Counted from the first letter of the stretch, positions 50,428 to 61,371 are shown. The stretch is DNA of 64,000 bases from a bacterium (GCA_020627925.1 JAHDFY010000001.1:189297-253296); one strand, 5' to 3'. The notes: generated by a model from the letters alone, not told the origin. Program-made: numbers and translations.

Positions 50428-51900
50428 ATGTCAGTAAGTAACAATAAAGTCATACTACGTTTTGCAAATACAAGTTTTGCATATAACGATGGTAAAAAAA
50501 TCATTCTTGAAGATACAAGTTTTTCGCTTCGTGAAAATACAAAAATTACTATCATGGGACAAAATGGTGCTGGTAAATCGACCATGTTCAAACTTATTAT
50601 GGGAGAGCTCACACCGACTACGGGAAAAATTTTTAATGATGCAAATGCAAAAATAGCTATCGCAAGACAGGTCATACCCAGAGAAAAAATGGAATTGTCG
50701 GTAAGAGAATGGTATCAACAAACTCTTGATGAAGAAGATTATTCTTTTGATAAAAAAATTGCCAAAGTATTACAAGAGGTTAATTTGACCGTTCCGGATT
50801 TGGACAAAAAACTAAAGGATTTTTCTTGAGGGCAGCAAGCAAGGTTGTTGCTTGGATACGCATTAATTCAGGACCCAGACATTCTTTTGCTAGACGAACC
50901 AACCAATAATCTAGATACAGCGTGAATTGGCGATCTCATCTCTTTTTTGATGATGTATGAAAAAACCGTTGTAGTAATTTCCCATGATGCAGATTTTCTC
51001 AACATGTTTACTGATGGAGTTTTGTATCTGAATGTGATGAAACACAAGGTAGAACAATACCGATGAGATTATTACAATGTACAAGATAAAATTATTGCAC
51101 AGGTAGAGAAAGAAGAAAAACAAAACGCACGTGCAAAAAAGCAAATAGCTGATGCTAAGGGTAAAATTGCGCAATTCTCACAAAAATGAGGTAAAATGCG
51201 TAAACTTGCAAAAAAAATGAGAGCGCAGGTTGCTGATGCGGAAGATGATTTGGTAGAAGTAAGAAGAGATGATAAAACGATTAATACATTTACTATCGAT
51301 TTCGAAAATTATGTAGGACCGATTGTAACTATCAATAACGTTTCTCTTATGAACAAAATGCATGTGGTAGAACATCACCCCCTGGATCTGCAGGTCAAGA
51401 AAAAAGAGAGATACATATTAGAAGGTCCTAACGGGATTGGGAAGACAACCTTACTCAAAAGACTTGTACATGCTCATGATGAAGATGCAACAATACATGA
51501 CTGAGTGAGAGTCGGGTATTATTCTCAAGATTTCAACGCTTTGGATATGAATATGAAAGTGTGGGATGCTCTCCACGAAGTAAACGCTGAACTAACCGAT
51601 GAACAAGTGTACAAAACAGCTGCTTGATTTTTGTTGAGAGGTGATCTACTCAAAAACACTATTGGTTCGCTCTCAGAATGACAAAAGTGACTGCTTTGTT
51701 ATGCGCGTTTTGTTCTTCAAAAACCGCATCTCCTCATCATGGATGAACCAACAAACCATATAAATTTTCGTCACCTTCCTATTATCGCTGACGCGTTAAA
51801 TGATTATCAAGGAGCGCTTATAATGGTAAGTCATGATCAGGAATTTGTTCGCAAGATGAATGGATTGCAAACTATTAATTTAGGGAAGTTAATGAAATAA
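50428..51900 (+). CDS. ABC-F family ATPase (second paralogue), 490 aa
   Basis: Two ABC domains: [23 protein letters not shown] (first Gly UGA) and [11 protein letters not shown], then a basic linker ([16 protein letters not shown]) and the second domain [23 protein letters not shown] (both Gly UGA) and [13 protein letters not shown]. The second Walker B region ends NHINF instead of NHLD. Family role is translation rescue or antibiotic protection at the ribosome. It differs clearly from the ABC-F at 15872-17347. Confidence 0.93.
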
Positions 51901-51930
51901 GGCTTTTGTTTTTATTTATCTGATGAGATA

Positions 51931-52356
51931 ATGGCGGAACTAAAAACCAAAAAAAACAACGCTTCAGTAGAAGCATTTATTGCAACTGTTGAAAACGAAC
52001 AAAAAAGGCTGGACAGTATACAATTGTGTAAAATTTTTGAAGAAGTAACTGGCGAGAAGCCAATGATGTGGGGAGATAGTATCATTGGTTTTGGTGAATA
52101 CCATTATAAATCAGAAAGGAGTCGTCAAGAATGAGATTGGCCACTTACAGGCTTTTCTCCTAGAAAACAGCATCTTACCATTTATATCATGTCTGGTTTT
52201 GATTGATATGATGATCTATTGAGTAAGATAGGAAAAAGCAAACATACAAAAAGCTGTTTTTATTGTAAACGCCTTGCTGATATAGATATTAGTTTGCTCA
52301 AAATAATGATAGCAGATTCTGTAAAAAAAATGAAAAAAATATACTGTTCGCTGTAG
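51931..52356 (+). CDS. DUF1801 domain protein, 141 aa
   Basis: NNASVEAFIATVENEQKRLD, KPMMWGDSIIGFGEYHYKSE, GFSPRKQHLTIYIMSGFD and KSCFYCKRLADIDISLL are the conserved blocks of DUF1801 (YdhG/YdeI-like). UGA Gly occurs at two places. Function of the family is not established. 30 bp after the ABC-F gene. Confidence 0.9.
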
Positions 52357-52395
52357 TATAAAAAAAATATTTTCACAAAAAACGAAGTATATTAC

Positions 52396-52773
52396 TTATT
52401 CATTAATGAGTGTATTTTTGTGTTTTTCTTTCTTGTAAGAAGTTGCATTTTTTATTTTTTGAATGCGATTGATAGCGGAAATATTGGATTTTCTGATTGC
52501 ATCAATGTTCGCCATTGATTCCAGCGTAAGGGCAAGTTGTTCGATGTATTGTTTCATTGCTTTGTTGTATTCACTATCCAACGCTACATGGCCCAATGCG
52601 TCGATTTTTTGTTTTAATCAAAAAAACCTTTTGCGTAATTGCTCTTTGGTCGTTGTTTCGTCTCGAAACATTTTGGAAACATTTCTGATTGTTTTTTCGA
52701 GTAGACCGATACATTTTTGGCGTTTGTACTTTGCAATTTGCTTTGGCGTGTATTTGTTAGAACTGGTGGCCAT
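52396..52773 (-). CDS. Basic helical protein, 125 aa
   Basis: MATSSNKYTPKQIAKYKRQK then a helical, Lys-rich body (LLEKTIRNVSKMFRDETTTK) and KIKNATSYKKEKHKN near the end; one UGA (FFGLKQK). Possibly nucleic-acid binding. No family recognised. Confidence 0.6.
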
Positions 52774-52852
52774 GTTGTTGCCCTATGAACTAAATAACTT
52801 ACACAACAATAATGACTTACCAACAAAATCAAACATGAAATCTTTTTTCACA

Positions 52853-52884
52853 TAAAAAAACACTCTCATGCGAGAGTGTTTTTT
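52853..52884. terminator. Terminator of the 140-aa membrane protein gene
   Basis: Perfect stem AAAAAACACTCTC / GAGAGTGTTTTTT. Confidence 0.85.
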
Positions 52885-52903
52885 GTATATAATATATCCG
52901 TAT

Positions 52904-53326
52904 TTATTTTGCAGCATAGAGTTTTGCAAAGAGATATCCAAATGTTGCTCCAAAGATACCAGTATACCATGCGAGAGGAATGCTAAGCACTTCAGGAAAT
53001 AGTTTGATAATAAACAGACCAATCACGATAACTGACGTTTCAAAAACAACAAAATCTCGTGTCTTATAATTTTGGAAGAACTTTTTTCCTAGATGACACA
53101 TAAAGACATCTTTGAAATAATTTCCTTCTTTGGTAATAATTGTCTTGAGTGAGATAAGCCAAAAAACAACAGCAAGCACTGCATAAAGCCATAATGGCCC
53201 ATCCATGATCACGGGAACAGCAATTGCTCATAGTCATGCTGCAGACAAAAGACAAAACTTATAAATAATGATTTCCCATCCAGTAAGCTTTTGTGCTTTT
53301 TTTACAACAGTTTTCAATAATTTCAT
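52904..53326 (-). CDS. Membrane protein, 140 aa
   Basis: AUG 53326; three to four hydrophobic helices (FCLLSAAGLGAIAVPVIM, LYAVLAVVFWLISLKTI, VFETSVIVIGLFIIKLF, TGIFGATFGYLFAKLY) with a polar loop between the second and third. UGA Gly in the first helix. Family not recognised; divergent from the DUF2585-like gene. Confidence 0.65.
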
Positions 53327-53424
53327 CTATCAAAGTAATGAATAAAAGGTACTATACATAGTATACTCTTGACGGTTTATTATTGCAATAAAACACGGAC
53401 TTTTTTATATAAAAGATGTTATTT

Positions 53425-54015
53425 ATGAACCTACATCAATACTGGCAAAATCAAGACAAAACAAGGATAGTAGCCTTTGTTGTTTTACTAATTATATTTG
53501 TTGCAACTGTTTTTTTGTTGTCATATCAATGAAGAATTTGGCTACCATCGGATGGAACACTCTTTTTGTGGGTAAGTGATGCGTGGAGCGACCAAAACTC
53601 TCAGCATATATTGGATCCATACAGTTTTTCTCATTTGCTTCATGGAATTATTTTTTTTGGTTTGCTGTATCCTTTTGCAAAAAAAGTGTCATGGTGGCGA
53701 AGGCTCAATATTGCTATGTTCATCGAAGCTCTTTGGGAAATAGTAGAAAACTCAGCAGTGATTATTGATCGTTATAGAGATGCAGGAGCGCTGTGATATT
53801 CAGGAGATACTATTGTCAATGCAACAGGAGACTTGTTATGCTGTTTATTAGGTTTTGTACTAGCTCATCATCTTGGTCGAAAAAAATCACTTGCTGTGTT
53901 TGTTGCCGTTGAGCTGGTGCTAATATGAGCAATTAGAGACAGTTTGCTCATTAATGTTATTATGCTAATTCACCCTATTGAAGCTATTCAACAGTGGCAA
54001 TCGGTAATGTTGTAG
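53425..54015 (+). CDS. DUF2585 (UPF0314)-like membrane protein, 196 aa
   Basis: Five or so membrane helices. Diagnostic stretches are SFSHLLHGIIFFGLLYPFA, IEALWEIVENSAVIIDRYR and YSGDTIVNATGDLLCCLLG, the conserved core of DUF2585. UGA Gly at three sites. Converges on the MscS gene with only 5 bp between stop codons. Confidence 0.85.
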
Positions 54016-54020
54016 TATGC

Positions 54021-54869
54021 TTATTTTTCTTTGCTATGATCATGTAGATGAACGACTTGGTGAGGATAAGGAATATTAATATTGTGTTCATCAAGAGCTA
54101 TTTTGCAGCTTTCCGTAAGACCAAAAAAGACATCCCAATAGTGAGTTGGCTTTGTGTATGCTCTCACAATCAAGTTGACTGATGAATCACCTAGTTCGTT
54201 GACCGCAACAGAAGGTTTTGGTGATGTAAGAACATGCTTTTCTTCAGTAATGACTTGTAGTAATATCTTCTTTGTCTGTTTAAGATCGGCATCATAGCTT
54301 ACTCCAACAGATACGTCCACTCTTATTTTTCATTCTTTTGAATAATTGACGATGTTGTTGGCGGTTGCCAAAGAATTAGGAACAACAATGAACTTATTTT
54401 CAGGACTCAAAAGATTGGTAGTAAACGCGGTAATTTCTTTGACATTTCATAATACTCCATTGATTTCTATAAGATCGCCAATCTTATAGGGTTTAAAAAA
54501 AAGTATCATTACTCCTGATGCAAAGTTAGAAAGAGATCCTTGCAATGCCATACCTACGGCAAGTCATGCGGCACCCAAAATTGCAATAAAGGAAGTTGTT
54601 TCGATACCAAACATTCCCGCAACCGAAATGAAAAGCATTATTTTGACAAAAATGCTCGCAATACTGACAATAAATGATCCCAACGAGACATCGATCGTTG
54701 TTTTTTGTAAACTCTTTTCTAATAATTTCTCTATCATAGCGATAGCCTTCATTCCTAGCCACAAAATAAGTAGGCCTCCGATGACTCTTGGTCCATAGTT
54801 TACAGCATTTTCTATAATAGTTGCATATATCGTTGATCACGTGTGTGAAATAGTTTCAAAATTGTTCAT
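54021..54869 (-). CDS. mscS: Small-conductance mechanosensitive channel (MscS)
   Basis: 282 residues, the E. coli MscS size. Three N-terminal helices, the pore helix [21 protein letters not shown] (one Gly UGA), then the beta domain [20 protein letters not shown] and [17 protein letters not shown]. Opens under membrane tension to release solutes. All family glycines in the pore helix are kept. Confidence 0.95.
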
Positions 54870-54978
54870 GACAAAAATAGAGAGATAAAAATAACTACCA
54901 TAAGCAATAATACATATATAGTAAAAAGCTAATTTCCTACAAACAAATATAAAAAAAGAACATTGTCTTTTACAAAAA

Positions 54979-55007
54979 ACTAGCTTACGGGTATACCATA
55001 AGCTAGT
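54979..55007 (-). terminator. Terminator of the 60-aa membrane protein gene
   Basis: Perfect stem ACTAGCTTA / TAAGCTAGT with inner GGTATACC, T-run on the minus strand. Confidence 0.85.
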
Positions 55008-55023
55008 CTTATTTTTAGTTGTA

Positions 55024-55206
55024 TTATAGTCTATCAATATTACAAAGACCAAGAAGAAGTAGAAGAATACTTGGTATTTTGAATATGTTAAGGGCTTCTT
55101 CACTTATTAATGCTTCTCCTAAAAGTATATTGAAAAGACCATAGGCAAAAAATGCTACGACGTAGACAATTATTGCTGCAGCTAGTAAGATTTTTGTATA
55201 TTCCAT
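55024..55206 (-). CDS. Small two-helix membrane protein, 60 aa
   Basis: Two hydrophobic helices (ILLAAAIIVYVVAFFAYGLF and IPSILLLLLGLC) with a short acidic loop. Complete with its own terminator. No UGA. Family unknown. Confidence 0.6.
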   Translation of the reverse strand: MEYTKILLAAAIIVYVVAFFAYGLFNILLGEALISEEALNIFKIPSILLLLLGLCNIDRL

Positions 55207-55255
55207 TGTGGGTGTTTTTACTTAGTTAATTTTTATTTGTAATAAATCTTTGCTA

Positions 55256-55321
55256 TTACACCAATTTTGAGGATTATTTCAACTCAAAATTAAAACAAAA
55301 TTTGTTCTTATTTTGGTGTAA
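55256..55321. other. Nested hairpin
   Basis: Outer 9-bp inverted repeat TTACACCAA / TTGGTGTAA enclosing ATTTTGAG / CTCAAAAT (55264-55271 with 55283-55290). No T-run, so more likely an operator or RNA element than a terminator. Confidence 0.45.
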
Positions 55322-55413
55322 TTTAGAATTATGCAATGCAAGTGTTTGTTAAAATCGCTTGATAAAAGTAAAAAAAATACTACCATACTTCCAGTTTATA
55401 CACAAAAATAGCA

Positions 55414-55480
55414 ATGAAAACTACTTTGGTTATTTCATCAAATCATCATAACCTAACAGTCTGTTAGGGTAGTTTTTATT
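55414..55480 (+). promoter_or_regulatory. Attenuator-like unit: 17-codon leader ORF and terminator
   Basis: AUG 55414 opens a 17-residue frame (MKTTLVISSNHHNLTVC) ending UAG 55465. CCTAACAG/CTGTTAGG (55452-55468) forms a hairpin over its last codons, and AAAACTAC (codons 2-4) can pair with GTAGTTTT that follows, giving a terminator with T-run. This resembles a transcription attenuator; no target gene follows directly. Confidence 0.4.
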
Positions 55481-55487
55481 GATACAA

Positions 55488-55540
55488 AAAAGGACTCTGA
55501 CAGCTATCTCGTTTGGTATGCTGGTCGGGGTCTTTTTTCG
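55488..55540 (+). terminator. Second terminator-like hairpin
   Basis: A-run, imperfect long stem (GACTCTGACAGC with GCTGGTCGGGGTC), then TTTTTT. Confidence 0.5.
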
Positions 55541-55546
55541 TTATTG

Positions 55547-55687
55547 GTGTTTTATTTTGATTGCTACTATGATCTGTTTTGTTTTGTATTTTCTCGTCCA
55601 TCATCACAGCCATTCGCTGCATTGTTTTTCGTGTCGATAGGAAAAAAACATAAAAAACAAATCTTACAAAAACTTGTGCAGCAGTAA
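55547..55687 (+). CDS. Possible small ORF, 46 aa
   Basis: GUG-started frame with aromatic N-terminal half (FYFDCYYDLFCFVFSRP) and basic end (GKKHKKQILQKLVQQ), ending in the arm of a terminator (55679-55713). No support beyond position. Confidence 0.22.
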   Translation: MFYFDCYYDLFCFVFSRPSSQPFAALFFVSIGKKHKKQILQKLVQQ

Positions 55688-55713
55688 CGTGAAAGCGTCA
55701 GTGCTGTTTTTTT
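55679..55713 (+). terminator. Terminator upstream of the GNAT gene
   Basis: Stem CAGCA...ACG / CGT...TGCTG followed by seven T. Confidence 0.6.
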
Positions 55714-55729
55714 ATACTCATGCAAAATA

Positions 55730-56665
55730 ATGAAAAAAACAACAGAAAAATACACAATGGAGCCTATTGTTCCAACGAATGCAAAAAAGGTAGCGCAAGC
55801 TTTTATTGATGTATTTTCGCTCCCTCCTTGGGAAGAGCAGATGAAGTGTTCTGATGCAGATTGCTCATGTAAAGCAAAATATTCATTTGAAGAAGCACAA
55901 AAGGTCAATAATGTATGTCCTAATGGGCAAGCAATCATACCTTTTTGGAATAGGGAGACGATGGAAGAATTATTGTTAACTCTTTCGACCAAAGAAGATT
56001 TTGTTGGAAAAATGCTGCGTAATCAAACATCCGTGGTAGGCTTTACGTATGGTTACTGTTTAGATCGAAAGACAATGGTCACTAAGCTGCAATCATGACC
56101 GGAAGATGTAGCCATTTTGCTCGCTCAAGAGCAACTAGAAAAGCAGAATAAACTTTTTTTTGCCAATTTGTTTGATCAGTTAAACATGTTGAGTAAAAAA
56201 TCTGCTTTTCAAAACTTACAAACAACAGGAGAGCCAGAAAATCCATCCACACGACAAACAGCATGACCTATTGTTTACGCGTCAGATACTTGAGTAACGG
56301 AAAGATGAAAGTGATTGGGCTCATTGCTCTTTAGGTCAAAAGAGATTGCGTCATTTGCTCAATGATATGAGTATCTTTTGGGAAGAACCGTATCGATGAA
56401 ACAATCTCCCCTGCCTTTGTGACAGCATCTTGCAAGAGGATACTCTCAACTTATAGAATATCCCAATGATGCGTTGCAAAGAGTATTATTTGTTGCAAAT
56501 TTACGTGATATCGTTGAAACTACGATAACAACCCTATTACAAAAATGATATAATCCATTGTATCAATCCTTGTATCAAGATCTTGCGCAATTACCTTCCA
56601 AGCAACGTGCATTACTCTCTCCGTGAGCAAATGAATGAATTAACTTTTTAGCATCTTTATGATAA
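55730..56665 (+). CDS. GNAT-family acetyltransferase with Cys-rich insertion, 311 aa
   Basis: The N-terminus AKKVAQAFIDVFSLPPWEEQ fits GNAT enzymes. An inserted segment KCSDADCSCKAKYSFEE...VCPNGQ has four cysteines and may bind zinc. The acetyl-CoA loop is ERGKGLGSLLF (R-x-x-G-x-G/A type, one or more Gly UGA). Twelve or so UGA codons keep the frame open to UGA-UAA. It lies 2 bp before the M20 peptidase gene, so they share a transcript. Substrate unknown. Confidence 0.72.
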
Positions 56666-56667
56666 CA

Positions 56668-57771
56668 ATGAACAACAAAACAGATACCATCGTAACAATA
56701 TTGACCCAACTTGTAAGTATTCGTACCGACAAAACAGAAGTAGAAGCCATGAAATGGATAGAAAATTATATCAAACAATACACAGAAAAATATGATTTGT
56801 CTGTAACAAGACAAGATATTGATGATCAATGAAGATATAATCTCATTGTTTCTAATACCAAAAAACCAAAACTACTTTTGTGATGACACTTGGATACGGT
56901 TCCGGTTGTCAATGAGCAACAACTTCAGCCAACAATACAAGAAGGAAAATTGTATGGAAGAGGCGCTTTGGATATGAAATCATGAGTTGCTGTGATGATC
57001 GCGATGCTTCCAGCATTATTGGAAAAAGAGATTCCAATGATGATGTTGTTCTATTGTGACGAAGAGTACAACTTTTTGGGAATGAAAAAATTTGTAAAAG
57101 AATATCAATGAATGATAGAGCCCGATCTGGTTATCATTCCTGAATGAACGAATCAAAGTATTCTAATTGGGTCAAGGTGAATTGTAGAATTCACTTGTAG
57201 TGTTGGTGGGCAGTCGGCTCATGCTGCAAGAAAACACTTAGGCCGTAACGCCATTGAATGAGCAGTAGCGCTAGGAGCATTCTTAGAAAAAGAATTACAA
57301 AAGTATGATGAGTCATTTACAACGACGGTCAATCTTGGAGGATTGCAAGGAGGTCTCAAAAGAGGAGATAGTATTATTCAAAAAGCGAATGTTGTTCCCA
57401 ATATTGCTAATTGTATTTATGATATTAGACTAGGAGGAAAGGCCAAAGAAAAAGACCTGTGGATGCTTATCGATCAATTTTGTACACAAACGGGATATAC
57501 AGTCAATAATGTTTCTATTAATTTTTGGCTTGGTAGCTTGATTCAAGATGAAATATCGCGATATTATCAACAGTTTTCTAGTGTTGATACAGGAACCAAT
57601 TCTGGTTATTCAGATATTCAAATGATCAATGAAACATTAGGCGGTGATTGTTTACAAATAGGTCCATCTCCTCGAGAACAAGCACACCAAGTGGGTGAAT
57701 ATGTAAGCATTGATTCCCTACAAAAAACCTATGACATAATACGAGAAGTAATTATGAAGAAGGTGGGGTAG
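56668..57771 (+). CDS. M20 family metallopeptidase (ArgE/DapE type), 367 aa
   Basis: Metal-binding motifs LLLGGHLDTVPV (both Gly UGA), YGRGALDMKSGVAVM, FYCDEEYNFLGM and IPEGTNQS are followed by the dimerisation domain VGGQSAHAA and a terminal His in EQAHQVGEYV. The family hydrolyses N-acyl or peptide bonds with two zinc ions. Which (deacetylase, deacylase, dipeptidase) cannot be told. The upstream GNAT partner suggests an acetylation/deacetylation pair. Confidence 0.92.
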
Positions 57772-57777
57772 AAATCA

Positions 57778-57811
57778 AAAAAAACAGTAGCATTTATTGC
57801 TACTGTTTTTG
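57778..57811. terminator. Bidirectional terminator
   Basis: Perfect stem AAAACAGTAGCA / TGCTACTGTTTT between the M20 and proS stop codons. Confidence 0.85.
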
Positions 57812-57812
57812 T

Positions 57813-59336
57813 CTAGTATGCTTTTGCAAAGAGAACTCTTTGGGTGCTTGGTTTATTCGTTACGATACATTTTCATTCCGCTGTTTGCCCTTCCAAATAG
57901 TTATCAAAAGGGATACATCTGATTGTTGCTTTTGTCTCTTCTTTGATTTTTAGCTCTGTTTCAACCGTTCCATCCCAATGAGCCATCACAAAACCATGTT
58001 CGATCTTTTCTTTAAAATCATCATAATTATCTACAAAATATGTGTGTTCTTTTCTATGTTCGAGGTTTTTCTTATGGAGATTTTTTTGTATGTCTTCCAA
58101 TGTGTTAACAAGGTACTGAGTCAGTTTTCTTGCAGGAACAATTTCTTTGGTTTGCGTATCTCTTCTATATACCTCAAACTCTCCGTTTTCCATATCTCTT
58201 TTCCCTAATCCAATTCTCAACGGTACTCCTTTAAGTTCATATTCGTTGTATTTCCATCCTGGTGATTTTTGATCATCTGTATCAATTTGGATATTGATTG
58301 GTAACTCGATATCTCCCAAGAAAGCACTAGAAATTTTGATACTTTCACGGTCTAGCTCACTCAGGAAAGGAGCAAGGTATTCTTCGATAGCAGTCAGATC
58401 TTCTTCTTTTTTGAAAATAGGAACAATAGCAACATGAACAGGTGCAATAGCTGGTGGTAAGACCAGTCCTTTATCATCACTATGAGACAGAATTAATCCC
58501 CCCATCATACGAGTTGACGCACCCCATGAAGTTGCCCAAACATGTTCTTTTTTGTTCTCTTTATTGGTAAACGTAACATCAAAAGCTTTGGCAAAATTTT
58601 GCCCCAAAAAGTGTGATGTACAAATTTGTAATGCTTTTTTGTCTTGCATCATTGGCTCAATAGTGAAAGTATTTTCGGCCCCAGCAAATCTTTCATTTTC
58701 ACTTTTCTCTCCCATGACACCGTCAATAGCCAAGAAATTTTGGAAAAGATCTTGATAGACTGCATGCATCAATTGCGCTTCCTCAATAGCCTCTTCTGCT
58801 GTTGAATGAGCAGTATGACCTTCTTGCCACAAAAACTCAGCAGTTCTCAAAAACATTCTTGTTCTCAATTCCCATCTTACAACATTTGCTCGTTGATTGA
58901 TCAATAATGGCAAGTCACGATGCGAATTAATCCAATTTTTGTATTGGCTCCAAATAATAGTTTCTGAAGTAGGACGAACAATCAATTCCTCTTCCAATTT
59001 TGCTTCAGGATCAACATCGATTGTTCCATTTTCTGCCTTAAGTCTGTAGTGAGTAACTACCGCACATTCCGTAGCAAACCCTTCGACATGCTTTGCTTCT
59101 TTAGAGAAAAAAGACTTGGGAATAAAAAGGGGAAAATACGCATTTTGGTGCCCGGTCGCCTTGAACATACTATCAAGTGTTTCCTTGATGTTTTCCCAAA
59201 TTGCAAAACCATAAGGCTTGATTACCATTGACCCTCTCACGGCACTTGTCTCTGCAAGACCAGCTTCCACCACGAGTCTGTTGTACCATTCACTAAAATT
59301 ATCTTCACGAGTTGGAAATGTTGTTTTTGCCATCAA
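57813..59336 (-). CDS. proS: Prolyl-tRNA synthetase (ProS type 3, archaeal/eukaryote-like)
   Basis: 507 residues. Class II motifs: motif 1 [15 protein letters not shown], motif 2 [20 protein letters not shown], motif 3 [19 protein letters not shown], and an anticodon-binding domain. One UGA (57873-57875) lies where the conserved tail [21 protein letters not shown] needs a Gly; with UGA as stop the enzyme would lose its C-terminal domain. This is a clean test of the code. A hairpin lies in the leader. Confidence 0.96.
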
Positions 59337-59365
59337 CTATTATCAAAAAAACAAAAAAACTGACT

Positions 59366-59435
59366 TTTTCTACGTATGGATATATATATCTAAGTCTGTT
59401 TTGCAATTGGAGTTATTATCATTCTACGTAGAAAA
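59366..59435 (-). promoter_or_regulatory. Inverted repeat in the proS leader
   Basis: TTTTCTACGTA (59366-59376) and TACGTAGAAAA (59425-59435) can form an 11-bp stem 30 bp upstream of the proS start. Possible leader hairpin or operator. Confidence 0.45.
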
Positions 59436-59533
59436 CATTGCTCCATGAGTATTAATTATTTATACTCAAACAGACATAAGACAAAATCATCTCCACAATA
59501 AATAATATTTCTTTATATTTGCTCCTATTTATT

Positions 59534-60385
59534 ATGGTAAAAAAAGTATTGGTTGCATGAGCGACCTGATATCTAGGAAAGTACATAGTACAAGAATTAA
59601 AAGCCAGAGGCTATCGAGTAAGAGTGTTGGTTCGTACCAAAGAGCAGCAGTCATTATTTCCTTTTGTTGATGAGGTATATAAAGGACAAGTGACGCAACC
59701 TGAAACAATCAATAATTGCACAAAAGATATTGATTGGGTGGTAAGTACTGTTGGTATCACCAGACAAAAAGACGGTTTTTGTTACATGGATGTAGACTAT
59801 CAGGGGAATCACAACATTCTCCAAGACGCGCTCAAAAACAATGTAGCATCATTTTTATACGTATCAGCCCTCAATGGAGAAAAGCTTCGTCATATAAAAA
59901 TTTTTGAAGCAAAAGAACGCTTTGTCGACGAACTACAATCTTCGACGTTGCACACAACTATTGTACGTCCAAACTGATTTTTTTCTGATATGAAAGACTT
60001 TTTGCATATGGCAAAAAAGTGAACAGTGTATTTGTTTGGCACGTGAGAAAATAAAGTAAATCCTATCCATGGAAAGGACTTGGCTGTTGCTTGTGTTGAT
60101 GCTCTTGAGTCCAAACAAACAGAATTAGAAATTGGAGGACCTACGGTACGAACACAAAACCAAATTGCTTCACTTGCTTTTGATGCTCGATGAAAGCAGT
60201 GAAGAATTATCCATCTTCCGGACATAATAAGAAAAATGATTATATGGTTACTAAGAACATTCACCTCATCAAAAACCTACTGACCTTTTGAATTTTTCTT
60301 GACAGTGATGGCCAGCGATAATGTTGCAAAACAATACGGAACTCATTCCTTGCAGTCATTTTTCAAAAAAGAAGCACAAGAGTAA
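59534..60385 (+). CDS. Atypical SDR NAD(P)-binding protein (NmrA/NAD-epimerase-like), 283 aa
   Basis: N-terminal VLVAGATGYLGKYIVQEL with the GxxGxxG dinucleotide loop (first Gly UGA); DWVVSTVGITR and ASFLYVSALNGEKL follow, and IHGKDLAVACVDAL. There is no standard YxxxK catalytic pair, as in atypical SDRs. Substrate unknown. Stand-alone gene next to a decayed insertion sequence. Confidence 0.85.
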
Positions 60386-60405
60386 GAAAAAAGTACTAAT
60401 TAAAT

Positions 60406-61158
60406 AAGGGTCTAGAACGCTTTAGTAGATAATTTTGCAAACATTTTAGTAATTTTCAATAATTGTTTATACGTATTTTCTTTCTGTAATTTACAGTTAA
60501 ACCTAAACTCACATTCTTTTACGTGAAGCTTAATTTTTTCGTTGGTTATACCATTAAACTTTGCTAATATTCTTTTTGTATAGCTCCAGAAACTTTCTAT
60601 TCCATTGATATGTTTTTTGCCTCTAGTAAATTCATTTTTTCCATTGTGGACTCTATAATGTTTTTCGTATTAAAGGTCAACTAATTAGTCATATGCTCTC
60701 CATCAATCGGTATTCATAATAGATTATTTTTCTACTTTTCACCTTATAATTGGAAGCAAACTTTAAGCTGAACAATCAGGTACTATCTGTACGGATACCT
60801 TTCATTCTCTTTTCAATAATCATAATACTTTTGTCTTTCATCGTTCTCATCTTCCAGGTTTTCATTTGATTCTTCTATGTCAAAAGTAACTTTCATCTAT
60901 CTCAATTGCTCAGTTCCACATTTCTTTATCTGTCGCCAAGCAGCTCTAAAATACTGCTTGGCGAATACAATTATACCAGCCATTTACTGTTTTTCTTTCA
61001 ATTCACTAGTCGTTGTTGCAGTTAAATCTTCAGAAAAATAATGGATAATTTTCCTTGTTTTCCACAAACTCAAGTGGCTATTTTTCCTATAAGGGTTTTT
61101 AGCAGTCATGAACTATATCTATTGATTATAGATAGCTATTTAATTACCCTAGACCCTT
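60406..61158 (-). mobile_element. Decayed IS1595-type (ISXO2-like) insertion sequence
   Basis: Imperfect ends: AAGGGTCTAG at 60406-60415 and its complement at 61149-61158. On the minus strand, frames broken by many stops contain a recognisable end: HINGIESFWSYTKRILAKF then ECEFRFNCKLQ, diagnostic of ISXO2/IS1595 DDE transposases. The N-terminal part (SELKEKTVNGWYNCIRQAV, EIDESYF) is also present but frameshifted. No obvious target duplication. Confidence 0.72.
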
Positions 61159-61159
61159 T

Positions 61160-61371
61160 ATATATTCAGGAATTATAATACCTCCAGCAGTGATTAATAG
61201 GTGGATATGAGGGTTTCGGTTGAGTTTTGCTCAAAATGTATGTATATCAGATAATATTCAAGGTGTGTATTTGTGTTGCTTTCATGTTGTACTGACAGAG
61301 GTGGTATTGGTCTAGATAGTTTGGTATATTAATATTTATAACTCTTATACTACTAAAGGTTCTAAAATAAT
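61160..61371 (-). pseudogene. Remnant of an IS91-like (Y2) transposase
   Basis: A minus-strand frame reads IHTFGAKLNRNPHIHLLITA followed by GG, matching the HTFGxxLxxNPHIHxLxxxGG core of IS91/IS801-family transposases. The 5' part is in another frame and the 3' part is missing where the IS1595 element begins, so the IS1595 element probably landed in it. Confidence 0.65.
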
